Of a stretch of DNA of 7,569 bases, positions 1 to 6,138 are shown piece after piece. The stretch spans positions 1 through 7,569 of the forward strand of contig JAOTUT010000063.1 in NCBI GenBank assembly GCA_029863735.1. The letters run 5' to 3'. This stretch comes from Ignavibacteria bacterium. Its GTDB lineage: Bacteria; Bacteroidota; Ignavibacteria; Ignavibacteriales; Ignavibacteriaceae. Position 1 is the first letter of the stretch, and every line of letters starts with the position of its first letter. Made by a program: the position numbers and the translations under genes. The notes beneath the pieces were generated by a model that saw only the letters and a list, made by a program, of their open reading frames with translations, did not search any database and had not been told where the DNA came from.

Positions 1-1
1 A

Positions 2-640
2 CCGGGAAGTCCTTTTGAGGGTGAAGGTACAAAATGGGAAAAAGATTATTTCAATCTCATTCAGAAGATCTGGGATTACAATCAAAAAAATATGGAAAAA
101 AAGAAATACGTTTTCTTCATCTGCCATTCATTTCAGATGATGGGTAGGTTTTTCAAGTTCGGGACAGTTAACCAAAGATATTCAAAATCATTTGGAGTAA
201 TGCCTTTCACTTTAACTAAAGCAGGAAAAGCAGATAACGTATTGAAAGAATTATCAGAGCCGTTTTATGCTGCAGATATCCGGCAGTTCCAGGTAATTGA
301 GCCAGATAAAAAAATAATTAAAGAACTCGGTGCAAAAATTCTTTCTTATGAAATCGTTGATGATAATGAGAAGGCTCAGCCAGCTCTGGCTGCAGTAAGA
401 ATTTCTGATGAGATTGTCGGTACTCAATTCCATCCTGAAGCTGATCCGGATAGTATGCTTTACCATTTCAAGCAGGACGAAAGGAAGAAACAGGTCATGG
501 AGAAGTATGGTGAGAAAAGATACAATGAGATGATTGAAATTCTTCAGATGCCGGACACAATAAAAAAAACGAGAAAGACAGTCATCCCTTCTTTTTTGAA
601 TCACGCGATTGATGAGTTGACCAAAGTTTTGTCCGAATAG
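2..640 (+). CDS. Class I glutamine amidotransferase-like protein (GMP synthase GATase type), 5' end outside window
   Basis: The reading frame is open from base 2 to the TAG at 638-640, so this is the C-terminal 212 residues of a longer protein. The ATG at 92 is internal, because clear family sequence (PGSPFEGEG) precedes it. Numbering from base 2, the putative nucleophile is C41 in FFICHSFQMM, and H144 and E146 in GTQFHPEADP complete a Cys-His-Glu triad. Such domains hydrolyse glutamine and pass ammonia to a partner synthetase; no synthetase domain is fused downstream here. The nucleophile elbow is atypical, since C-H-S-F-Q lacks the usual glycines of G-x-C-x-G. The triad is nonetheless complete, so activity is plausible. 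No signal peptide can be judged because the start is missing. The ATP-grasp-like gene at 1103 is a candidate partner, separated from this gene by the GIY-YIG unit. The family call is firm; the acceptor substrate is unknown. Confidence 0.85.
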   Translation, partial: PGSPFEGEGTKWEKDYFNLIQKIWDYNQKNMEKKKYVFFICHSFQMMGRFFKFGTVNQRYSKSFGVMPFTLTKAGKADNVLKELSEPFYAADIRQFQVIEPDKKIIKELGAKILSYEIVDDNEKAQPALAAVRISDEIVGTQFHPEADPDSMLYHFKQDERKKQVMEKYGEKRYNEMIEILQMPDTIKKTRKTVIPSFLNHAIDELTKVLSE

Positions 641-651
641 CTAATATTAGT

Positions 652-684
652 GTCATTGCGAGCGAATTTATGATCGAAGCAATC
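652..684 (+). repeat. Hairpin repeat, copy 1 (upstream of GIY-YIG gene)
   Basis: This 33-base unit starts GTCATTGCGAG and ends CGAAGCAATC, with 12 different bases between. ATTGC (655-659 region) and GCAAT (679-683 region) can pair, giving a short hairpin. The same two ends occur in inverted orientation at 1056-1087. The GIY-YIG start codon at 686 lies one base past the repeat, so the repeat forms the whole immediate 5' leader of that gene. No Shine-Dalgarno-like motif is visible there. Confidence 0.75.
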
Positions 685-685
685 C

Positions 686-973
686 ATGAATAAACAATAT
701 TGTGTTTATATGATGACAAATAAAAATAATGCTGTTATTTATACTGGAGTGACTAACAACCTGAAAAGGCGAGTATACGAGCACAAAGAAAAAATATTGG
801 AAGGTTTTACAAAGAAATACAATGTTAACAAACTAGTTTATTTCGAAGTTACTAACGATATCAATTCAGCAATTCAGAGAGAAAAACAAATTAAAGCTGG
901 TTCCAGGCAAAAAAAGATTAACCTAATAAATTCTGTTAACAGCGAGTGGAATGATTTGTATGATGAAATTTAA
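686..973 (+). CDS. Small GIY-YIG family nuclease-like protein (95 aa)
   Basis: The product is a single-domain GIY-YIG protein of the short stand-alone type (UPF0213/YhbQ-like size). The signature is visible as C6-V7-Y8 (GIY position) and Y19-T20-G21 (YIG position). It is followed by NLKRRVYEHK with R28/R29 and H33 as candidate catalytic residues, and by a later glutamate, E66, in REKQIKAG that would bind the metal. The domain is complete and shows no frameshift, so cleavage of DNA is possible but not shown. There is no signal peptide or membrane segment. The ATG at 686 directly abuts the repeat ending at 684, and no ribosome-binding motif is seen, so translation may be weak or leader-dependent. 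The gene is bounded by inverted repeats and lies between two metabolic genes with which it has no obvious functional tie. Family assignment is firm; a role in spreading or processing the repeats is inference. Confidence 0.85.
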   Translation: MNKQYCVYMMTNKNNAVIYTGVTNNLKRRVYEHKEKILEGFTKKYNVNKLVYFEVTNDINSAIQREKQIKAGSRQKKINLINSVNSEWNDLYDEI

Positions 974-1005
974 TTTGCTTTTTAAACCATATCAAAAATT
1001 ATTCT

Positions 1006-1031
1006 GTCCTCACGAGCAGAGCGAAGTGATC
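1006..1031 (+). repeat. Hairpin repeat, diverged copy 2
   Basis: This 26-base unit fits the same layout as the flanking copies: GTC, five stem bases, GAG, a short loop, CGAA, five stem bases, C. The stem halves are CTCAC and GTGAT instead of ATTGC and GCAAT. The TG-to-CA change on the left is matched by CA-to-TG on the right, so pairing is kept (TCAC 1010-1013 with GTGA 1026-1029). It has the same orientation as copy 1 and lies tail-to-tail with copy 3. Confidence 0.55.
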
Positions 1032-1045
1032 TCTGGTTTTTATTT
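1015..1045 (+). terminator. Possible weak Rho-independent terminator of the GIY-YIG gene
   Basis: CAGAG at 1017-1021 can pair with CTCTG at 1031-1035 around a nine-base loop, followed by GG and a T-rich run (TTTTTATTT, 1037-1045). The stem is only five base pairs and overlaps repeat copy 2, whose own TCAC/GTGA stem would compete with it. It would end transcription 40-70 bases after the GIY-YIG stop and before the ATP-grasp gene. Confidence 0.3.
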
Positions 1046-1055
1046 GAGTTTAAAA

Positions 1056-1087
1056 GATTGCTTCGGTCGTTCCTCCCTCGCAATGAC
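1056..1087 (-). repeat. Hairpin repeat, copy 3 (inverted, upstream of the ATP-grasp gene)
   Basis: Read on the minus strand, this 32-base unit begins GTCATTGCGAG and ends CGAAGCAATC, identical to copy 1 over 11 and 10 bases. Its 11-base centre (GGAGGAACGAC) is unrelated to the centre of copy 1. Conserved ends with a variable centre suggest that the ends, or the hairpin they form, are what is selected. It ends 15 bases before the ATG at 1103, so it lies in the leader of the ATP-grasp-like gene. Confidence 0.75.
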
Positions 1088-1102
1088 AACACGGGGTAAG
1101 CA

Positions 1103-2314
1103 ATGATTCCTGAACTACGTAAGAAATTCAACTCAGAATTCACAGAAGAGAAGTACAAAGCTTTTCTTAATGATCTCAATACTTCATTAAAGTATCCTGT
1201 CGATTTCAGGGTTTCTGAAACTCCCCTCTTTTTAAGTGATGATTTGAAAAATAAATTGTTGAAAGCATGTGATGAACTTTGCAAGCAAGTAACAAACCCT
1301 GATTTTAAAGTGAAGATGAAAGATGCTGTCCCAGCACACCTAAATATTCCTGGAGAAACTGATCATCCTGAATTTTTTGTTTTTGATTTTGCAATATGCC
1401 AGGACAAATCATCAGGAGAGTTTTATCCAAAACTGATTGAACTGCAGGGCTTCCCCACCCTTTATGGCTACCAGTATTTCTTTGAGCAAACGCTAAGAAA
1501 TCATTTCGACATTCCTAAATACTTCACACCATATTTTAATGGTATTACTCCTGATAAATATGTTAAAATGCTGAGGGATGTAATTATCGCCGATGCTGAT
1601 CCCGCAAATGTTGTTCTCCTGGAAATAGAACCTGAGAAACAAAAAACCCGAGTTGACTTCGCAGCTACTGAAAAACTGCTTGGAGTAACAGAAGTCTGCA
1701 TCTCAGATGTAATTAAACACGGCAAGGTTCTCTACTACAAAAAGAATGGAATTGAATTTCCGATTGAAAGAATTTACAACAGGGTAATTTTTGACGAGCT
1801 AAACAGAACCGAAAGAAAATTCAATTTTGATTTGAAGGAAGAATTAAATGTTACCTGGCTTCCTCATCCAAACTGGTTTTACAAAATGAGCAAATACTCT
1901 CTGCCTGTGCTTACAGGTGAATTTGTACCTAAATGTTTTTACCTGCGTGATCTTACTTCCTATCCTGATGATCTGGAAAATTATGTATTGAAACCTCTCT
2001 TCTCTTTTGCAGGCCTCGGAGTTAAGATTAATGTAACCAAAGAAATGATGGATGAAATTAAAGATCCAGAAAATTACATCTTGCAGGAAAAAGTTGAGTA
2101 CGCACCACTTATTGAAACTCCCAATGAATTTGCGAAGGTTGAAATAAGGATGATTTTCATTTGGCCTGCCCGCAGAAGTTTTGGCGAAGGCGGGAAAGAG
2201 AAACCAATTCTTGTTAACAACCTTGTTAGGCAAAGCAAAGGAAAGATGATGGGAGTAGATTTCAACAAAAACAAAACCTGGGTTGGCGGCAGTACGGCAT
2301 TGCATAAAATATAA
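1103..2314 (+). CDS. ATP-grasp-like conserved protein, substrate unknown (403 aa)
   Basis: The product looks like a cytoplasmic ATP-grasp-type ligase, an enzyme that joins a carboxylate to an amine through an acyl phosphate. Supporting motifs are YVLKPLFSFAGLGVKI (residues 294-309, lysine plus glycine-rich loop for ATP), LQEKVEY (about 327-333), VEIRM (E347, R349) and VNNLVRQSKGKMMGVDF (371-387, N372/N373 as metal-ligand candidates). An N-terminal block LIELQGFPTLYGYQ also looks conserved. There is no signal peptide or membrane segment. The ATG at 1103 is preceded by a weak GGGG motif (1093-1096). Between FIWP and EKPILVNN lies an apparent insertion, about residues 356-366, encoded by a GC-rich palindrome. 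Its effect on activity is unknown, but the frame stays open to a normal-looking C-terminus. Together with the amidotransferase upstream it could make an amide or peptide-like product (inference). The fold assignment is moderate; I do not recognise a named gene. Confidence 0.7.
   Translation: MIPELRKKFNSEFTEEKYKAFLNDLNTSLKYPVDFRVSETPLFLSDDLKNKLLKACDELCKQVTNPDFKVKMKDAVPAHLNIPGETDHPEFFVFDFAICQDKSSGEFYPKLIELQGFPTLYGYQYFFEQTLRNHFDIPKYFTPYFNGITPDKYVKMLRDVIIADADPANVVLLEIEPEKQKTRVDFAATEKLLGVTEVCISDVIKHGKVLYYKKNGIEFPIERIYNRVIFDELNRTERKFNFDLKEELNVTWLPHPNWFYKMSKYSLPVLTGEFVPKCFYLRDLTSYPDDLENYVLKPLFSFAGLGVKINVTKEMMDEIKDPENYILQEKVEYAPLIETPNEFAKVEIRMIFIWPARRSFGEGGKEKPILVNNLVRQSKGKMMGVDFNKNKTWVGGSTALHKI
2169..2194. 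repeat. Palindromic element inserted in frame within the ATP-grasp-like gene
   Basis: CCCGC (2169-2173) and GCGGG (2190-2194) form a five-pair stem around a 16-base centre (A-GAAGTTTTGGCGAA-G). The element is markedly GC-richer than the surrounding gene. It is read in frame as roughly ARRSFGEGGK. Recalled homologues run from WP directly into a short acidic turn and then the PxLVNNLVR motif, so this piece looks added. It resembles in behaviour the Rickettsia palindromic elements that insert into genes without breaking the frame; relatedness is not claimed. Confidence 0.5.
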
Positions 2315-2358
2315 CCTTCATTCGAAGAAATCTACCTTACATTTAGCTCTCATTTTAG

Positions 2359-2366
2359 TATATTTG
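2359..2366 (+). promoter_or_regulatory. Possible Bacteroidota-type -7 promoter box upstream of the GH13 gene
   Basis: TATATTTG matches the TAnnTTTG -7 consensus of Bacteroidota sigma-A promoters. It lies in the only sizeable gap before the GH13 gene, about 84 bases before the ATG at 2450. No convincing -33 TTTG box is found at the expected distance, and AT-rich DNA yields such matches by chance. If it is real, it would drive the GH13 and sugar dehydrogenase genes as one unit. Confidence 0.3.
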
Positions 2367-2449
2367 CATAAAATCTTCTACTATTCCATCGTGTTTTGGT
2401 GGCTCTAAGCCAAACGAATATTTCATCAGTAAATTTTCAGTTTAATAAA

Positions 2450-5400
2450 ATGATAAAATTTGATTTTCACGTATCGAGAGCCGCAAGAGAAAAATACAAG
2501 ATTGAACAGTCACTTTTCTCAATAGCTGGCAAGGTAATTCTTGTAGATTATCAGCAGGTACGCATCCTTTCTGAGAAAATAAATTCAAAGCGAAGAGAAG
2601 AAGGAAATGCTGACCAGTTTGTAACTGCTGGACAGATAAATGCGCTCGGCTTGCTTCACGAAATCTTTCATCTTCTAATCAGAAAATATGAGGAGAGCGA
2701 TAATCCCGGTGTTTTCAGCAAAGCAATCAATCATCTAAAGAATGAAATAAGTGAAAGCGGACTTGAGAAAACTCTGCTTGCATTTGTTGAAGAATTCCCT
2801 CCCCTTGAAGTTTATAATAAAATAGTAACCGCTGAGGAATATCTGCGAAGAAGCACCTCCGGAAAATCTAACAAAGAGATTGTCCTCGAAGAAATTATTC
2901 TCCTGCATATGGAAAATAGTAATCCTGCTTCTGCAAATCTGAGAGAGCTTTATGCGGATGATAATCTTAAATTGACTACAAATTATAAAGAGTTGATTGA
3001 AAAGTCGGAAGTTTTTTTCGACAATGAATTACCAACACGTTTAGGGGGGCTTTCCCTCTTTAAGATTTTACGAAAACCAATTTATGCAAATCCATTCGAC
3101 TTCGAGAAGCAGCTTGAGTTTATCAGAACTGAATGGGGTGCTTATCTTGGTGATGATATTTTAAACAGGCTTCTTCGTGGTGTTGACCTGATTAGAGAAG
3201 ATAATAAATTGTTTGTTCAGCATGGCGGTGGTGAAAAAGGAACTCCTCCCGTTCCAACTTACGATGAAGATCTGGAAAGACTTAGGTTAATACGAGAGAA
3301 GCTTGCGGCGGAGAAAAAACTTTCTGAAGATGAAAGACGTTTTTATCTTGAGTACGAAAAGTTTACTGAAGATATGCAGTGGATTCCAGAAGTGGTGATG
3401 ATTGCTAAGAATGTTTATGTATGGCTACATCAGCTTTCAGAAAAATATACAAGAGAAATTAAACGACTAGACCAGGTTCCTGATGAAGAATTAGATCAGC
3501 TTGCTCGTTGGAATTTTAATGCACTATGGTTGATTGGAATTTGGGAAAGAAGCAACGCATCGCAAAAGATCAAACATCTTACAGGAAACATAAGTGCTGT
3601 TTCATCAGCTTACTCACTTTTCGATTATGTAGTAGCGGATGAGCTCGGCGGAGAAAAAGCTTTTCAGAATTTAAAAGATCGGGCATGGGCTCGTGGTATA
3701 AGAATGGCAAGCGATATGGTTCCAAACCATATGGGAATTTATTCAAAATGGGTAGTTGAAAAACCCGATTATTTTCTGCAGAGAAATGAACCTCCCTATC
3801 CAAATTATTCTTTCACTGGGCAGAACCTTTCTGAAGATGACCGGGTTGAAGTACAGATCGAAGATCAGTATTACAGCCGTAAAGATGCAGCAGTTGTATT
3901 TCAGAGAAGGGACAAATACACAGGATCAACTAAATACATTTATCATGGCAATGACGGAACGAACATGCCATGGAATGACACTGCACAACTTAATCTTCTA
4001 AATCCGGAAGTTCGTGAATCATTAATTCAAACAATAATGCACGTAGCTCGTAAAACTCCCATCATCCGTTTTGATGCAGCGATGACGTTAGCAAAAAAAC
4101 ACTACCAGAGATTATGGTTTCCAAATCCCGGTTCTGGTGGAGCAATTCCTTCACGAACAGATTACTCGATGACTCTCGAACAGTTCAATCAGGTAATGCC
4201 GAATGAATTCTGGCGTGAAGTTGTTGATAGGATTAATGCAGAAATGCCGAATGTACTTCTGCTCGCAGAAGCTTTCTGGCTGATGGAAGGTTACTTCGTC
4301 CGTACACTCGGAATGCACCGTGTTTACAACAGCGCATTTATGCATATGATGATGAAGGAAGAAAATGATAAATACCGCAAGCTTGTTACAAACACTCTCG
4401 AATTCAATCCGGAAATACTCAAGCGCTATGTAAATTTTATGAGCAATCCCGATGAAGAAACAGCGATCAATCAATTCGGTAAAGGAGATAAATATTTCGG
4501 TGTCGCTGTAATGATGCTGACAATGCCCGGCCTGCCAATGTTCGGGCACGGACAAATTGAAGGCTTCTCAGAAAAGTACGGAATGGAATATAAGCAGGCA
4601 TACAACAATGAAACTCCTGACGAACATCTTGTGTGGAGACACAACAAAGAATTATTTCCACTAATGAAGATGCGTTACCTTTTCAGTCAAGTTGAGAACT
4701 TTGAATTTTATGATTTCATTGATAATAAAGGCGACTTAAATCAAAGTGTTTATGCATTCAGCAACCACGCAGGCAGTGAATTCGCTTTAGTATTGTACAA
4801 CAATTCATACTATGAAACTGAAGGTAGTATTTTATTATCAGTTCCTAAGATGGTATCTGGGAATAGCGGAATGAAAAGACCATATCATATTACTGAACTC
4901 CTGAATTTTAAACCTTACCGTGAATATTATTATATATATACAGATCACAGAACTCAACTTCAATACCTGATCTCAGGAAAAGAAATCGCCGAACAGGGAT
5001 TTAATATTCATCTGTTTGGTTACCAGTACAGGGTGTGCCTTAAATTCAGAGAAGTTCACGACGCAGAAGGAAAATACGAAAAACTTTATCACGTGTTAAA
5101 TGGTAAAGGTGTTTCGTCAGTTGATGAAGCTTTAAAAGAAATGGAACTACTCCCACTTCACAGTAGATATGAAAATTTCTTCTCATATGATAATATGGAA
5201 AAAATACGAACTTATTTTGTATATAAGCCCGACAAGAAAAAGAAAGAAGAAGAACTTGCTTTGCCTGGAAAATTAGATGCCGAACTTAACTTACTGGTTA
5301 CAGAGTTTAATAATTATCTGAATGGAAAGACATCGAAAGAAAAATTTGAAAAGAAATTTCACAATGATCTTTCTACAAGCAGAAAATTCTTTCAGTTCTG

Positions 5401-6136
5401 GATAACGCACAACAGTCGTAAAAGTGTTACCAAATGGATGAAAGGTTGCGATGAAATTCTACCAGTCAATAGTAAAGTTACAACGAACAGAGAGTACTTA
5501 ACATTCATAAACCTGATTCTGCTCAAACAGTTGTTCAGTAAAAAATCTGATAATGAAAAAATTCACATTTTGTTCGATGAACTTCTGCTTTCAAAACCGG
5601 TGACAAATATCCTTCAGAAACAAACCAATGGAACAAGCATTTATCAGAGGATTGAATTAATAAAGGTTTTATTGATGAGTTTTCTGATGGAAAAGAAAAA
5701 AACGCAGGCTAAAACAGTTAGTAAAAAGTCAAATGTTTCATCTCCGAAAAAACAGGATGAAAATGAAATTTTAACATTAATAAAATCCTTGCTTGGTGAG
5801 AATATTGTTCATAATTTCCTAAGGGTAAATGAGTTCGAAGGTATAACTTATTTTAATAAAGAGCGATTTGAGGAACTATTAAGATGGATTTTGTTGTTTA
5901 ACCTGACACAAATGGCATCTCATATTAATGAAAAACAGGATGGTAAAAAAGGAATAACTAGAACTGAGTTTGACAAAGAAATATTAAAAATTTCAAAAAA
6001 TAATTATGAAAGATTTATTGAGCTTATAGATAAAGCTGAGTCAAGTGGATATGATTTTATCAAATTCCGGAAGGGATTGGATAAAGTGACCGATAAGAGA
6101 GAAAAAACTAAGAAACCAATAAAAAAGAGGAAATAG
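2450..6136 (+). CDS. GH13 alpha-amylase family protein with long N- and C-terminal extensions (1228 aa)
   Basis: This is a glycoside hydrolase family 13 protein acting on alpha-glucans by hydrolysis or transfer. The (beta/alpha)8 barrel spans about residues 312-700, with a beta domain to about 866. The four GH13 regions are visible: DMVPNH (422-427); IIRFDAA with nucleophile D542, and K550-H551; LLLAEAF with acid/base E607; and FMSNPDEETA with transition-state aspartate D668. The usual His of 'NHD' is Pro667. About 310 residues precede the barrel (mostly helical, with HEIFH at 70-74). About 360 follow, with Lys/Glu-rich stretches near 929 and 1081-1105 and a basic tail. At over 1200 residues it is far longer than simple amylases. 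No signal peptide is seen, so it is probably cytoplasmic. The ATG at 2450 is preferred to an in-frame TTG at 2396 because KFDFHVSR looks like the true family N-terminus; neither has a clear Shine-Dalgarno. The exact substrate is unknown. Confidence 0.9.
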   Translation: MIKFDFHVSRAAREKYKIEQSLFSIAGKVILVDYQQVRILSEKINSKRREEGNADQFVTAGQINALGLLHEIFHLLIRKYEESDNPGVFSKAINHLKNEISESGLEKTLLAFVEEFPPLEVYNKIVTAEEYLRRSTSGKSNKEIVLEEIILLHMENSNPASANLRELYADDNLKLTTNYKELIEKSEVFFDNELPTRLGGLSLFKILRKPIYANPFDFEKQLEFIRTEWGAYLGDDILNRLLRGVDLIREDNKLFVQHGGGEKGTPPVPTYDEDLERLRLIREKLAAEKKLSEDERRFYLEYEKFTEDMQWIPEVVMIAKNVYVWLHQLSEKYTREIKRLDQVPDEELDQLARWNFNALWLIGIWERSNASQKIKHLTGNISAVSSAYSLFDYVVADELGGEKAFQNLKDRAWARGIRMASDMVPNHMGIYSKWVVEKPDYFLQRNEPPYPNYSFTGQNLSEDDRVEVQIEDQYYSRKDAAVVFQRRDKYTGSTKYIYHGNDGTNMPWNDTAQLNLLNPEVRESLIQTIMHVARKTPIIRFDAAMTLAKKHYQRLWFPNPGSGGAIPSRTDYSMTLEQFNQVMPNEFWREVVDRINAEMPNVLLLAEAFWLMEGYFVRTLGMHRVYNSAFMHMMMKEENDKYRKLVTNTLEFNPEILKRYVNFMSNPDEETAINQFGKGDKYFGVAVMMLTMPGLPMFGHGQIEGFSEKYGMEYKQAYNNETPDEHLVWRHNKELFPLMKMRYLFSQVENFEFYDFIDNKGDLNQSVYAFSNHAGSEFALVLYNNSYYETEGSILLSVPKMVSGNSGMKRPYHITELLNFKPYREYYYIYTDHRTQLQYLISGKEIAEQGFNIHLFGYQYRVCLKFREVHDAEGKYEKLYHVLNGKGVSSVDEALKEMELLPLHSRYENFFSYDNMEKIRTYFVYKPDKKKKEEELALPGKLDAELNLLVTEFNNYLNGKTSKEKFEKKFHNDLSTSRKFFQFWITHNSRKSVTKWMKGCDEILPVNSKVTTNREYLTFINLILLKQLFSKKSDNEKIHILFDELLLSKPVTNILQKQTNGTSIYQRIELIKVLLMSFLMEKKKTQAKTVSKKSNVSSPKKQDENEILTLIKSLLGENIVHNFLRVNEFEGITYFNKERFEELLRWILLFNLTQMASHINEKQDGKKGITRTEFDKEILKISKNNYERFIELIDKAESSGYDFIKFRKGLDKVTDKREKTKKPIKKRK
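6127..6130 (+). promoter_or_regulatory. Shine-Dalgarno site of the sugar dehydrogenase gene
   Basis: GAGG within AAAAGAGGAAATAGAAATG lies eight bases before the ATG at 6139, inside the last codons of the GH13 gene. It is the clearest ribosome-binding site in the window and fixes the start. It also supports coupled expression of the two genes. Confidence 0.7.
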
Positions 6137-6138
6137 AA

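Larger units (their letters stand above)
652..1087 (+). mobile_element. Candidate repeat-bounded GIY-YIG unit (436 bp)
   Basis: Oppositely oriented repeat copies at 652-684 and 1056-1087 bound a single small nuclease gene. The outer 11 bases (GTCATTGCGAG) are identical, and the match extends one base outward on each side (T651 and A1088). This resembles a minimal mobile or homing-type cassette with terminal inverted repeats. The unit sits between the amidotransferase and ATP-grasp genes, which may otherwise be neighbours. I see no target-site duplication next to the ends, and no transposase is present, so mobility is inferred. An alternative is a nuclease gene that happens to lie among dispersed REP-like repeats. 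Confidence 0.4.

Noticed and set aside
670..693. Seven-codon ORF (MIEAIHE) running from repeat copy 1 into the GIY-YIG start, which could allow translational coupling.
   Set aside because: It has no ribosome-binding site, is short enough to arise by chance, and arises from the variable centre of the repeat, so it would not be kept in other copies.
651..1088. Target-site duplication flanking the GIY-YIG unit.
   Set aside because: The bases outside the repeats (CTAATATTAG on the left, ACACGGGGTA on the right) do not match each other.
982..1284. Minus-strand open frame over the repeats and the 5' end of the ATP-grasp gene.
   Set aside because: It overlaps a supported coding region and repeat DNA and shows no recognisable protein motif.
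1844..2305. Long minus-strand open frame opposite the ATP-grasp gene.
   Set aside because: It is antisense to a well-supported gene with conserved motifs and looks like a shadow of its codon use.
2316..2327. CTTC-ATTC-GAAG hairpin just after the ATP-grasp stop as a terminator.
   Set aside because: The stem is only four base pairs with two GC pairs, and no T run follows it.
2396..2449. TTG start at 2396 for the GH13 gene, adding 18 residues.
   Set aside because: The extra residues (VALSQTNISS...) show no family similarity and no ribosome-binding site precedes the TTG; the ATG at 2450 starts directly before the conserved KFDFH block.
4151..4555. Minus-strand frame of 134 codons inside the GH13 catalytic region.
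   Set aside because: It is antisense to GH13 regions III and IV, whose catalytic residues explain the sequence.
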